From NCBI GenBank assembly GCA_900770265.1, contig CAAGJR010000190.1, forward strand, positions 1 through 11,299: a stretch of 11,299 nucleotides of DNA, given 5' to 3'. How positions within the stretch are numbered: the first letter of the stretch is position 1; each line of letters starts with the position of its first letter. Origin of the DNA: an uncultured Acidaminococcus sp. Lineage in GTDB: Bacteria; Bacillota; Negativicutes; Acidaminococcales; Acidaminococcaceae. Below, piece after piece: positions 1 to 6,370 of the stretch. The notes under the pieces are model-generated. The model was not told the origin of the DNA and ran no database searches. It worked only from the letters and a program-made list of their open reading frames with translations. The translations under genes were made by a program, and so were the position numbers.

Positions 1-218
1 ATGATCTTCACGCCGGCCTTCCGGGCCATGTCGGCCACGGTCTTCACCAGCTGGCCGGCCAGGCCCCGGCCGCCGTAGCTGGGGTCCACCACCGTATGTT
101 CCAGGGTCCACACCCCGGGGCGGGTGACCACATAGGTGCAGGTGCCGATTTCCTTTTCGCCGTCATACACTGCGGCCCGCTGTTTGTCCGGTTCCGCAGA
201 AACAAAGATGTCGTCCAT
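1..218 (-). CDS. GNAT-family N-acetyltransferase, YjdJ type (3' part cut by window edge)
   Basis: This gene runs off the left edge; 72 codons are visible. The protein starts MDDIFVSAEPDKQRAAVYDG and continues with a short beta-rich N-terminus, then LEHTVVDP (residues 39-46) and YGGRGLAGQLV (48-58). That is the strand plus glycine-rich acetyl-CoA pyrophosphate-binding loop of the small stand-alone GNAT domain (GCN5-related N-acetyltransferase 2, YjdJ type). Proteins of this type are about 90-100 residues long, so only some 20-30 C-terminal residues should be missing. The start is fixed by an AAGGAGGA ribosome binding site (226-233, minus strand) 7 nt upstream of ATG. The substrate of these small enzymes is generally unknown; acetyl transfer from acetyl-CoA to an amine is inferred from the fold. 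It points the same way as the peptidase upstream of it but is separated by a repeat-filled gap, so co-transcription is uncertain. Confidence 0.85.
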   Translation of the reverse strand, partial: MDDIFVSAEPDKQRAAVYDGEKEIGTCTYVVTRPGVWTLEHTVVDPSYGGRGLAGQLVKTVADMARKAGVKI

Positions 219-285
219 GGCATATTCCTCCTTCTGTTGGCGGGCGCACCGGGCGATATTTTGCCTTCCTGTGTTAGAACCCACC

Positions 286-325
286 ACCAGCCATTCGGCT
301 GGTCCCCCGCCCTTGAAAAGGGCGG
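286..325 (+). repeat. Palindromic repeat, copy 1 (two hairpins)
   Basis: Two adjacent perfect hairpins. The first is ACCAGCC-ATTC-GGCTGGT (286-303); the second is CCGCCCTT-GAA-AAGGGCGG (307-325). The same first hairpin recurs in the opposite orientation at 1673-1690, beside a hairpin with the same kind of loop but a different stem (1651-1669). This resembles a dispersed REP-like intergenic repeat, although only two copies are visible here. Confidence 0.75.
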
Positions 326-367
326 ATAAGCAGGTTGGAAAGGCAGGCTTTCCCGATTTGAATGTGT

Positions 368-508
368 GCCCCTACGGTGTTCTGTTGACAACCGCTATAT
401 TTCCGTAGGGGCTTACCAAGACTCGCGCAGCGATGTCGCCCGGTAAGCCCGCTCATTCAGGCCAGCGCAAGCTGGCTTCCTCCGGCTAGTGACTAGTGAC
501 TAGTGACT
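368..508 (+). repeat. Composite inverted-repeat element with GNRA hairpin and TGAC heptads, copy A
   Basis: In order, the element has an inverted repeat with 10-bp arms (368-377 and 403-412), an overlapping inverted repeat with 9-bp arms (409-417 and 442-450), a hairpin GCCAGC-GCAA-GCTGGC (461-476) whose loop fits GNRA when read on the plus strand, the sequence TTCCTCCGGC, and then TAGTGAC three times in tandem (487-507). The hairpin stem, the following TTCCT and the TGAC heptads reappear in the same order and strand at 10977-11031, and the CCCTACG/CGTAGGG arms reappear at 10881-10921. The heptads stop 2 nt before the peptidase stop codon. No open frame of note lies inside it. Confidence 0.7.
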
Positions 509-509
509 C

Positions 510-1625
510 TTACAAGTCCAAAATAAACGCTGCCAATTGCTTCAACCCCGGTTCCAGGCTGTCCAGGTCCAGTTCTTCCTGGACGGTATGCACGCCCCGG
601 CCGGTGCTGATGCCGAAGGCCATGGCGGGGATGCCCCGGCTGAGCGGGATGTTGGCGTCGGTGCTGCTGGCGCTGAAGGCCGTGTCCAGTCCCTCCCGCT
701 TCCGGATCCGGCGGATCCGGTCGTAGATCTCGTGGTGCTGCACCCCGTCGCTGCAGGGCCGCTTACCCAGCAGCAGGGTCTCCACCTGCACCTTGTCGCT
801 GGTGTGGGCCTGCAAAATCTGGTGGAACGCCGCGTCCAGCTTCTCCAGCTCCGTGGCGGACACGGACCGCATGTCCACGGTGAATTCCACCTCCGCCGCA
901 ATGGAGTTGATGGTGGTTCCCCCCTGGATGGTGCCCACGTTGTAGGTGGTACGGGGATCCTTGGGAACCTGCAGGGCGTAGAAATCCCGGATGATGGCCG
1001 CCGCCTCGTCAATGGCATTGGCGTTGCCGAAGGCCGCATAGCTGTGGCCCCCGGCTGTGACCACGTGCACTGCATACCGGTGGGACCCCACGGCCAGGTT
1101 CACGAACCGGTCGTTGTTCCCGTCCACGGCCACGAAATAGCTGAGCCGGTCGCCGAATTCGTCCGTCAGGGCTTTGCTGCCCTTCAGGTTGCCCAGGCCC
1201 TCTTCGCCCACGTTGAAGGCGAACACCGCCGGGGTCTTCTGCTTCAGGTCCTTCAGCATCTGCAGCAGGAACAGCAGGGCTGCCACATCGCTGCTGTTGT
1301 CTCCGCAGGAAGGAGCCTTCAGGGTGTTCCCCTCGATTTCCGGGGTGATGGCGTCGATGCCCGCGAACACCGTGTCCATGTGGGCCGTATAGAGAGGGAA
1401 CTTCTCCACGCCGTCGATATAATGGGGCACGATCACGTTGCCGGCTTCATCCTGGTAGGCTTCAGCAAAGCCCATAGCGTGCACCTGGTCCAGGATCCAG
1501 GCCGCCTTTTTCTGTTCCGACCCGGTGGGCGAAACGATGGAAATCACATCATACAGCGTCCGGAGATAGTCCGGCATATGTTTTTCGATATAATCGTTCA
1601 CGATTTGACGCATGATCTCGTTCAT
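510..1625 (-). CDS. M20-family metallopeptidase (probable di/tripeptidase, peptidase T-like)
   Basis: A 371-residue cytosolic zinc aminopeptidase of the M20/M25/M40 group. Visible family features are the metal-binding AHMDTV (H82, D84), D109 in the GDNSSD segment as the likely bridging ligand, the catalytic glutamate pair in NVGEEG (E141-E142), D168 in VAVDG, the lid/dimer-domain GGHS (H194), GTIQGGTTINSIA (231-243) and a C-terminal histidine in GVHTVQEEL (H346). No signal peptide or membrane segment is seen. It probably trims short peptides for amino-acid use. The start at 1625 is supported by AAGGAGGT 7 nt upstream; the frame stays open to an ATG at 1703, but that 26-residue extension is translated repeat DNA and is rejected. 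Length is near that of related tripeptidases. The exact peptide specificity cannot be read from the sequence. It lies 168 nt downstream of the second permease pair. Confidence 0.9.
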   Translation of the reverse strand: MNEIMRQIVNDYIEKHMPDYLRTLYDVISIVSPTGSEQKKAAWILDQVHAMGFAEAYQDEAGNVIVPHYIDGVEKFPLYTAHMDTVFAGIDAITPEIEGNTLKAPSCGDNSSDVAALLFLLQMLKDLKQKTPAVFAFNVGEEGLGNLKGSKALTDEFGDRLSYFVAVDGNNDRFVNLAVGSHRYAVHVVTAGGHSYAAFGNANAIDEAAAIIRDFYALQVPKDPRTTYNVGTIQGGTTINSIAAEVEFTVDMRSVSATELEKLDAAFHQILQAHTSDKVQVETLLLGKRPCSDGVQHHEIYDRIRRIRKREGLDTAFSASSTDANIPLSRGIPAMAFGISTGRGVHTVQEELDLDSLEPGLKQLAAFILDL

Positions 1626-1632
1626 GGGGAGG

Positions 1633-1640
1633 ACCTCCTT
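1633..1640 (-). promoter_or_regulatory. Ribosome binding site that fixes the peptidase start
   Basis: AAGGAGGT on the minus strand, 7 nt before the ATG at 1625. It favours this start over the in-frame ATG at 1703, which lies inside the palindromic repeat. Confidence 0.85.
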
Positions 1641-1650
1641 GATTATTTGT

Positions 1651-1758
1651 CCTTCCCTGAAAGGGAAGGGGGACCAGCCGAATGGCTGGTGGATAGGTCT
1701 CACATCGGGTGTGAAACCCCCTACCCGCTAAGCGGGTCCTTTCCCCCTTTCAGGGGGA
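1651..1758. repeat. Cluster of five back-to-back hairpins (palindromic repeat, copy 2, inverted)
   Basis: Five short hairpins follow one another: CCTTCCCT-GAA-AGGGAAGG (1651-1669), ACCAGCC-GAAT-GGCTGGT (1673-1690), TCACA-TCGGG-TGTGA (1700-1714, with extra GGT/ACC flanking pairs), ACCCGCT-A-AGCGGGT (1723-1737) and TCCCCC-TTTCA-GGGGGA (1742-1758). The first two match copy 1 (286-325) in reverse orientation. It fills most of the gap between the YbhR-like paralog and the peptidase. None of the hairpins is followed by a T-run on the minus strand, so it is not a standard intrinsic terminator, though it could slow polymerase or protect an upstream 3' end. Confidence 0.75.
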
Positions 1759-1793
1759 CACAAAACTATTCTCTGCACTCTTCACTTATAATA

Positions 1794-2909
1794 TCACGCC
1801 AGATTCTTCCGGAACAGTACCCCGGCCACCCACAGGGTCAGGATGGCCACGATGGTCATGGGCACCAGGTCCCAGAAGATCACCGTCAGCCCCGCCCCTT
1901 CGAAATAGATCCGCCGGATGGCGTCCAGGGCGAACCGCAGGGGGTCGGCGTAGGTCAGGATCTGCAAAAACTGGGGCATGTTCCGCACCGGGGTGGCCAC
2001 CCCGGACAGCAGGCAGTTGGGGATCAGATACACATAGGCGTACACCTGCACCTGCTGCATGGAGCTGCACAGGGACGAGATGCTGAGCCCGATGCCCGTG
2101 GAACTGAGCAGGTAGATGAACAGCACCAGGTACAGGGTCAGCACGGACCCTTCAAAGGGCACCTGGAACCAGAACAGGTCCAAAAGCAGCAGGATGGTCC
2201 CCTGGAGCAGCCCCACCAGCACCGGCGGAAACGCCTTGCCGATCAGCAGCACCAGCGGCGAGGATGGGGTCACCAATAACTGCTCGAACGTGCCCTCCTC
2301 CCGTTCCCGGGCCACGCTCATGCCCGCCAGCATGATCACCTGGGCGAACACCATCATGCCCAGAATGCCCGGGGCGAAGTACCACAGCGTCAGCTGGTTG
2401 GGGTTGAACCAGGTGCGGGCGTCCACGGAAAGGGGCGGCCGCTGGCCGGTGCGGGCCGCCTGCCACTGCTGCACCACCCGGCCCGTATAGGCACTGGCCA
2501 GGCTGGCCGTCATGGTGTTCCGGCCGTCAGTGATGATCTGCAGAGGGGCCCGTTCTCCCTGCTGCAGCTTCGTGGAGAAATCCGCCGGGATGGACAGCAC
2601 CACCATGGCCTCCTCCCGGTCGATGGGGTCCTGGATCTGGCTGGTATTCTGCAGATCCGCCACCCGGTGGAAGAAGTGGGTGCCGTCCAGGGTGGCCAAT
2701 AGAGACGTGGACGCCTCGGAATGGCTCTGGTCCAGCACGGCGTACGTCACATTCTCCACGTTGAACGTGGCCGTGTACCCGAACACGATGCCCAGCACCA
2801 GTACGGGGATCACCAGGATCTGCCGGAAGGCCTTGTCCTTCCAGATGGCCAGCAGTTCCTTGCGGCAGATGCAGCGCACCTGCTGACGGAATAGGCTCCA
2901 ACCGGTCAC
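1794..2909 (-). CDS. ABC-2 type permease, YbhR-like paralog (second copy)
   Basis: A 371-residue inner-membrane subunit of an ABC-2 exporter. It has one hydrophobic segment near the N-terminus (about 29-46), a long extracytoplasmic domain, the WFNPNQ motif (167-172), then a C-terminal block of about five membrane segments preceded by AREREEGTFEQLLVTP (200-215), the conserved cytoplasmic loop of this family. More than half of its residues match the YbhR-type permease at 4137-5264. Translation starts at GTG (2907-2909), directly after the TGA of the preceding permease, with AAGGTGGA just upstream, so the two are translationally coupled. No ATPase or adaptor gene lies in this unit; it may borrow the ATPase encoded at 6367-8115. 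The substrate is unknown. Confidence 0.9.
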   Translation of the reverse strand: MTGWSLFRQQVRCICRKELLAIWKDKAFRQILVIPVLVLGIVFGYTATFNVENVTYAVLDQSHSEASTSLLATLDGTHFFHRVADLQNTSQIQDPIDREEAMVVLSIPADFSTKLQQGERAPLQIITDGRNTMTASLASAYTGRVVQQWQAARTGQRPPLSVDARTWFNPNQLTLWYFAPGILGMMVFAQVIMLAGMSVAREREEGTFEQLLVTPSSPLVLLIGKAFPPVLVGLLQGTILLLLDLFWFQVPFEGSVLTLYLVLFIYLLSSTGIGLSISSLCSSMQQVQVYAYVYLIPNCLLSGVATPVRNMPQFLQILTYADPLRFALDAIRRIYFEGAGLTVIFWDLVPMTIVAILTLWVAGVLFRKNLA

Positions 2910-4019
2910 TCACTCCACCTTCTTTCGGATGATCTTCAGGGCCAGGCCCAAAAACAGCGCCATGAACGCCACCATGGCTGCCGTCTGGGGCAGGATCACC
3001 GGCCACAGGTTGCCGGCCAGGAAAATGGTCTTCAATGACACCAGATAATGTTTGAACGGCAGAAATTCAGCGATCCACTGCACCCACCGGGGCGTGCTCC
3101 GCAGGTCGAACAGAAAGCCCGACAGCATGATGCTGGGCAGGAAGCTGACCAGCAGCGCTACCTGGGTGGCCATGAACTGGGCCTTCGTCACCACGGAGAT
3201 CACCAGGCCGATACCCAGGGCCGTGAGCAGGTAGATGATGGACAAAAACAGCAGCAGGGCCAGGGAGCCCACCAGGGGCACCTGGAACAGGAACCGGGAC
3301 AGCACCAGGCAGATGAATACCCCCAGCAGGGCGATGCAGAAATAGGGGATTACCTTGGCCACGATCACTTCGCCCTTTTTCACCGGCGTCACGAACAGGG
3401 ACTCGAACGTGCCCCGCTCGTATTCCCGGGCCATGACCCCGGCGGTGAGCAGCACCCCGATCAGGGTCACCACCATGAGGATTAGGCCGGGGATGAAGTA
3501 CCAGGTACTTTCGTGGGCATCGTTGAACCACAGCCTTGTCTCCAGGTCCACGGCCCCGATACCCCGGGCCGCCATCTGTTTGGCCGACCACTGGGCCACC
3601 GCCGTTTCCACGTAGCTCTGGATGCTCATGGCCGTGGTGGTGTCCGTGCCGTACAGCAGCAGCTGCAGGCGGCCGTCCCCCTGGTGGAGCTGCCGGCTGA
3701 AATCAGGAGGCACCCGCAGGATGGCATCGATTTTCCGCTGCTCCAGGGCCTTCACCGCCTGGGGCATGTTCGTCAGGTACGTGGGCTTGAAATAATCCGA
3801 GCCGTCCACGAAATCCACCACCCGCTGGGCCTCCGGGGACGTATCCTCCAGAACCACGCCGATGGGGGCGTGCTTCACGTCCAGGGTGATGCCGTACCCG
3901 ATGACCAGGATCAGGATGATGGGCAGCAAAATGCCCATGGCCAGGCTGGAGTTGTCCCGCAGCACTTCCCGGAACTCCTTCACCGTAAGCGCCCGGATCC
4001 GGCGCAGACCGTCTCGCAT
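2910..4019 (-). CDS. ABC-2 type permease, YbhS-like paralog (second copy)
   Basis: A 369-residue ABC-2 exporter membrane subunit with one N-terminal membrane segment (about 25-45), an extracytoplasmic domain, WFNDAH (164-169), and a cluster of five or six membrane segments after AREYERGTFESLFVTP (197-212). It aligns without gaps to the permease at 5261-6370 over all 369 residues; I counted about 214 identities (58%) by hand. It is the first gene of a two-gene unit with the YbhR-like paralog. The ATG at 4017-4019 is preceded 7 nt upstream by AAAGGAGG (4027-4034). The unit has its own promoter in the 4020-4101 region. With its partner it should form the membrane half of a heterodimeric ABC exporter. 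Confidence 0.9.
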   Translation of the reverse strand: MRDGLRRIRALTVKEFREVLRDNSSLAMGILLPIILILVIGYGITLDVKHAPIGVVLEDTSPEAQRVVDFVDGSDYFKPTYLTNMPQAVKALEQRKIDAILRVPPDFSRQLHQGDGRLQLLLYGTDTTTAMSIQSYVETAVAQWSAKQMAARGIGAVDLETRLWFNDAHESTWYFIPGLILMVVTLIGVLLTAGVMAREYERGTFESLFVTPVKKGEVIVAKVIPYFCIALLGVFICLVLSRFLFQVPLVGSLALLLFLSIIYLLTALGIGLVISVVTKAQFMATQVALLVSFLPSIMLSGFLFDLRSTPRWVQWIAEFLPFKHYLVSLKTIFLAGNLWPVILPQTAAMVAFMALFLGLALKIIRKKVE

Positions 4020-4052
4020 GGCACAGCCTCCTTTGCTAATTCATTTATTAAT

Positions 4053-4101
4053 TAATTAATCGTTTGTGAATATTATACCATAAAAGAAAAGAGGGCGTAA
4101 A
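4053..4101 (-). promoter_or_regulatory. Promoter and candidate operator for the second permease pair
   Basis: On the minus strand there is an extended -10, TGGTATAAT, with TATAAT at 4072-4077 and the TG dinucleotide typical of extended -10 promoters. The best -35 is weak: TTTACG at 4096-4101 with an 18-nt spacer. Just downstream of the -10 lies TAATTAATCGTT (plus-strand sense, 4053-4064), within an AT-rich stretch flanked by ATTCA and TGAAT. A nearly identical 12-mer lies at 10711-10722 beside the other efflux promoter, so a shared repressor site is possible. Confidence 0.6.
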
Positions 4102-4126
4102 AAATGCTTTTTACACCCTCTTTTTT
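4086..4126 (-). terminator. Intrinsic terminator of the efflux operon
   Basis: The stem arms are GAGGG-C-GTAAAAA (4091-4103) and TTTTTAC-A-CCCTC (4108-4120), flanked by A-runs on the left and six T on the right. On the minus-strand transcript the single odd pair becomes a U-G wobble, giving a 13-bp stem followed by TTTTCTTTTA, as expected for the end of the operon whose last stop is at 4137. On the plus strand the same position is a C-A mismatch, so termination should be stronger in the minus direction. Confidence 0.85.
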
Positions 4127-4136
4127 ATTTAATCGT

Positions 4137-5264
4137 TTAATTTAAATTATGCCGAAAAAGATACCCGGCCATGGACAGCGTCACCAGGGAGATGATCACC
4201 ATGGGGCCGAAATTGTAGCCCACCTGGGTCAGGGTCGCTCCCTGGAAATAGATCCGCCGCAGGGCATCCAGGGCAAACCGCAGCGGATTGATGTACGTAA
4301 GCCACTGCAGGGGCAGCGGCATGTTCCGGATGGGGGTGATCAGCCCCGACAGTACCCCGTTGGGCACCAGATACAGGGAACTGTACACCTGCACCTGCTG
4401 CATGTTCTGGCACAGGGCGGAAATGCCCAGCCCGATGCCCGCGGAACTGATGAAGAACACCAATAACGTCATGAACAGGGCGAACAACGACCCGTAGAAC
4501 GGCACATCGAACCACAGCACCCCCACCAGAAACAGGATGGCCGCCTCGATGAACCCCACCAGAATGGGCGCGAACGCCTTACCGATCAGGATCACCACCG
4601 GCAGCGACGGGGTCACCAACAGCTGCTCGAACGTCCCTTCCTCCCGTTCCCGGGCCACGGAAAGGCCGGCCAGCAGCACCACCTGGATGAAACTCATGAT
4701 GCCCAGGATGCCCGGACTGAAGAACCATCTCGTCAGCTGGTTCGGGTTGAACCAGGTCCGCACCTGCAGGGTCATGGGCGATTCCATCCCGCTTTCCTGC
4801 AGGGCCCATTCCGTAATGATCCGGCTGGTGTAGGCCAGGGCCAGACTGGACGTGGTGGTGTACCGCCCGTCGGTGATCAGCTGCACCGGTGAATTCTGCC
4901 GGTTTTCCAGCCGGTCCACGAAATCCTGGGGGATCACCAGCACTACCATGGCTTTTTCCGAATCGATGGGCCCGGCAATCTGGTCGTCACTGGTGAGGGT
5001 GGCCACCCGATGGTAGAACCGGGTGCCGTCCAGATGGGCCACCAGATCAGCCGAGGCCTTCGTATGGCTCTTGTCCAGCACCGCGTACGTCACATTCTCC
5101 AGGTTGAAGTTGGCCGCATAGCCGAACAGGAACCCCATGAGCAGGGCCGGTACGATCAAGATCCACCGGAACCGGGGGTCCTTGAACGTGGCCAGGGTCT
5201 CCTTCCAGCACATATACCACACCTGACGGAAGAATACTTTCAGCGAATAGCCCTCTTCCATCAT
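4137..5264 (-). CDS. ybhR: ABC-2 type permease, YbhR family
   Basis: A 375-residue inner-membrane protein and the last gene of the five-gene export operon. It has one membrane segment at about 34-50, an extracytoplasmic domain with ENVTYAVLD (56-64) and ITDGR (130-134), the WFNPNQ motif (171-176), and a C-terminal membrane domain introduced by AREREEGTFEQLLVTP (204-219). These match the E. coli YbhR type of ABC-2 membrane protein in layout and length (368 there). It probably pairs with the YbhS-type protein encoded directly upstream; the ATG overlaps that gene's stop by 4 nt (ATGA), with AGAAGGTGGA as the ribosome binding site, and a second ATG follows immediately as an alternative start. An intrinsic terminator lies 11 nt after the stop. 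The exported compound is unknown; YbhFSR relatives are linked to drug or cation efflux. Confidence 0.9.
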   Translation of the reverse strand: MMEEGYSLKVFFRQVWYMCWKETLATFKDPRFRWILIVPALLMGFLFGYAANFNLENVTYAVLDKSHTKASADLVAHLDGTRFYHRVATLTSDDQIAGPIDSEKAMVVLVIPQDFVDRLENRQNSPVQLITDGRYTTTSSLALAYTSRIITEWALQESGMESPMTLQVRTWFNPNQLTRWFFSPGILGIMSFIQVVLLAGLSVAREREEGTFEQLLVTPSLPVVILIGKAFAPILVGFIEAAILFLVGVLWFDVPFYGSLFALFMTLLVFFISSAGIGLGISALCQNMQQVQVYSSLYLVPNGVLSGLITPIRNMPLPLQWLTYINPLRFALDALRRIYFQGATLTQVGYNFGPMVIISLVTLSMAGYLFRHNLN

Positions 5265-6370
5265 TCCACCTTCTTTCTCGTCATGGTAAAGGCGATGCCC
5301 ACGGCCAGCAGCCCGTACATGAGCAGCAGGGCCCCGTTCTTCGCCAGTACATTCCAGATGTTTCCGGCCAAAAACAGGGATTTCAGGCAGGTCAGGTAAT
5401 GGCTGAAGGGCAGGATGTCCCCCACCACCTGCACCACCGTCGGCGTGCTGCGCAGGTCGAACACATAGCCCGACAGCATCAGGCAGGGCATCATGCTCAC
5501 ATGGAGGGCGATCTGGCAGGCCAGGAACTGGCTCTTGGTGATCACCGAGATGATGAGCCCGGTGCCCATGGCGATGAACAGGTAGATCAGGGACAGGATG
5601 ATGATGGCCAGCAGCGAGCCCATCATGGGCACGTGGAACAGATGCCGGGACAGCAGGAAGCAGATGGTCACCCCGATGATGGAGATGCAGAAATAGGGGA
5701 TGATCTTGGAGATGACCAGCTCCAGGGCCCGCACCGGCGTCACGAACAGGGACTCGAACGTGCCCCGCTCATACTCCCGGGCCATGACCACGGCCGTCAG
5801 CTGCACGCCGATGATGGTGATGGTCAGCATCAGGAGCCCCGGCATGAAATACCAGGTACTGCTGTTGGCATCGTTGAACCACACCCGGTTCTCCACGGTC
5901 ACCGTACCGATGTTCCGGGCGTTCAGCTGCTTCGTCAGCCAGGCCGAAAGCCCGCTTTCCACGTACCCCTGGATGCTCATGGCCGTGGTGGTGTCGATGC
6001 CCGACAGAATCAGCTGCAGGCTGGCCTTCTGCTGGTACAGGTCCCGGGTGAACGTGGGCGGGATGCGCAAAATGGCTTCCGTCTTCCGGTCGGCCATGAG
6101 CTTTTCCGCCGCCGCCATGTTCGTCACATACACCGGGTCGAAATACTCGGAGCCATCCACGAAGCTCACCACCTCATGGGCCGTGGGCGACGGGTCCTCC
6201 TGCACGATGGCGATCCGGGAATGGTACACATCCAGGGATACGCCGAAACCGATGATGAACACCAGCATCATGGGCATCAAGATGCCCATGGCCAGGCTGC
6301 TCTTGTCCCGGATCAGTTCCAGGAACTCCTTCCGGGTCAATGCGTACAGCCGCCGCAGACTGTCTTTCAT
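5261..6370 (-). CDS. ybhS: ABC-2 type permease, YbhS family
   Basis: A 369-residue inner-membrane subunit. It has an N-terminal cytoplasmic helix with RKEF (13-16) and a membrane segment at about 26-45. Then come an extracytoplasmic domain (roughly 48-170) containing FVDGSEYF (70-77) and WFNDAN (164-169), and a C-terminal domain of five or six membrane segments opened by AREYERGTFESLFVTP (197-212), diagnostic of the YbhS/YhhJ branch. Its start overlaps the ATPase stop by 4 nt; AAGGAGG (6381-6387) lies 10 nt upstream. The position right after a tandem ATPase and before a YbhR-type gene is the same as ybhF-ybhS-ybhR in E. coli. It should form the translocation pathway together with the YbhR partner. 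It is paralogous to the protein encoded at 2910-4019. Confidence 0.9.
   Translation of the reverse strand: MKDSLRRLYALTRKEFLELIRDKSSLAMGILMPMMLVFIIGFGVSLDVYHSRIAIVQEDPSPTAHEVVSFVDGSEYFDPVYVTNMAAAEKLMADRKTEAILRIPPTFTRDLYQQKASLQLILSGIDTTTAMSIQGYVESGLSAWLTKQLNARNIGTVTVENRVWFNDANSSTWYFMPGLLMLTITIIGVQLTAVVMAREYERGTFESLFVTPVRALELVISKIIPYFCISIIGVTICFLLSRHLFHVPMMGSLLAIIILSLIYLFIAMGTGLIISVITKSQFLACQIALHVSMMPCLMLSGYVFDLRSTPTVVQVVGDILPFSHYLTCLKSLFLAGNIWNVLAKNGALLLMYGLLAVGIAFTMTRKKVE

Larger units (their letters stand above)
219..509. other. Repeat-filled intergenic region
   Basis: The 291 nt between the peptidase stop and the GNAT start hold almost nothing but inverted repeats: two adjacent hairpins (286-325), an inverted repeat with 10-bp arms GCCCCTACGG (368-377) and CCGTAGGGGC (403-412), a second overlapping one with arms GGGCTTACC (409-417) and GGTAAGCCC (442-450), a GNRA-loop hairpin (461-476) and three TAGTGAC heptads. 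I could not identify a convincing promoter for the GNAT gene, nor a hairpin followed by a clear T-run that would terminate the peptidase transcript. Confidence 0.7.

Noticed and set aside
44..391. Minus-strand open frame of 115 codons at the left edge
   Set aside because: It reads through the palindromic repeat and then overlaps the GNAT gene in another frame. The GNAT frame has the acetyl-CoA loop and a good ribosome binding site, and this one has neither.
486..508. Tandem 7-mers considered as a CRISPR or plasmid iteron array
   Set aside because: The units are only 7 nt with no spacers, there are three to four copies, and there are no cas or replication genes nearby. They form part of a dispersed intergenic repeat.
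1699..1793. A promoter for the peptidase in the gap after the second permease pair
   Set aside because: A TATTATAAG-like stretch exists near the permease stop, but I found no acceptable -35 at the right distance. The peptidase could be read through from upstream instead.
537..2279. Long plus-strand open frame of about 580 codons across the peptidase and part of a permease
   Set aside because: It lies antisense to two well-supported genes. Its translation is rich in His, Gln, Gly and Pro with no recognisable domain, as expected for the complement of GC-rich codons, and it spans an intergenic repeat.
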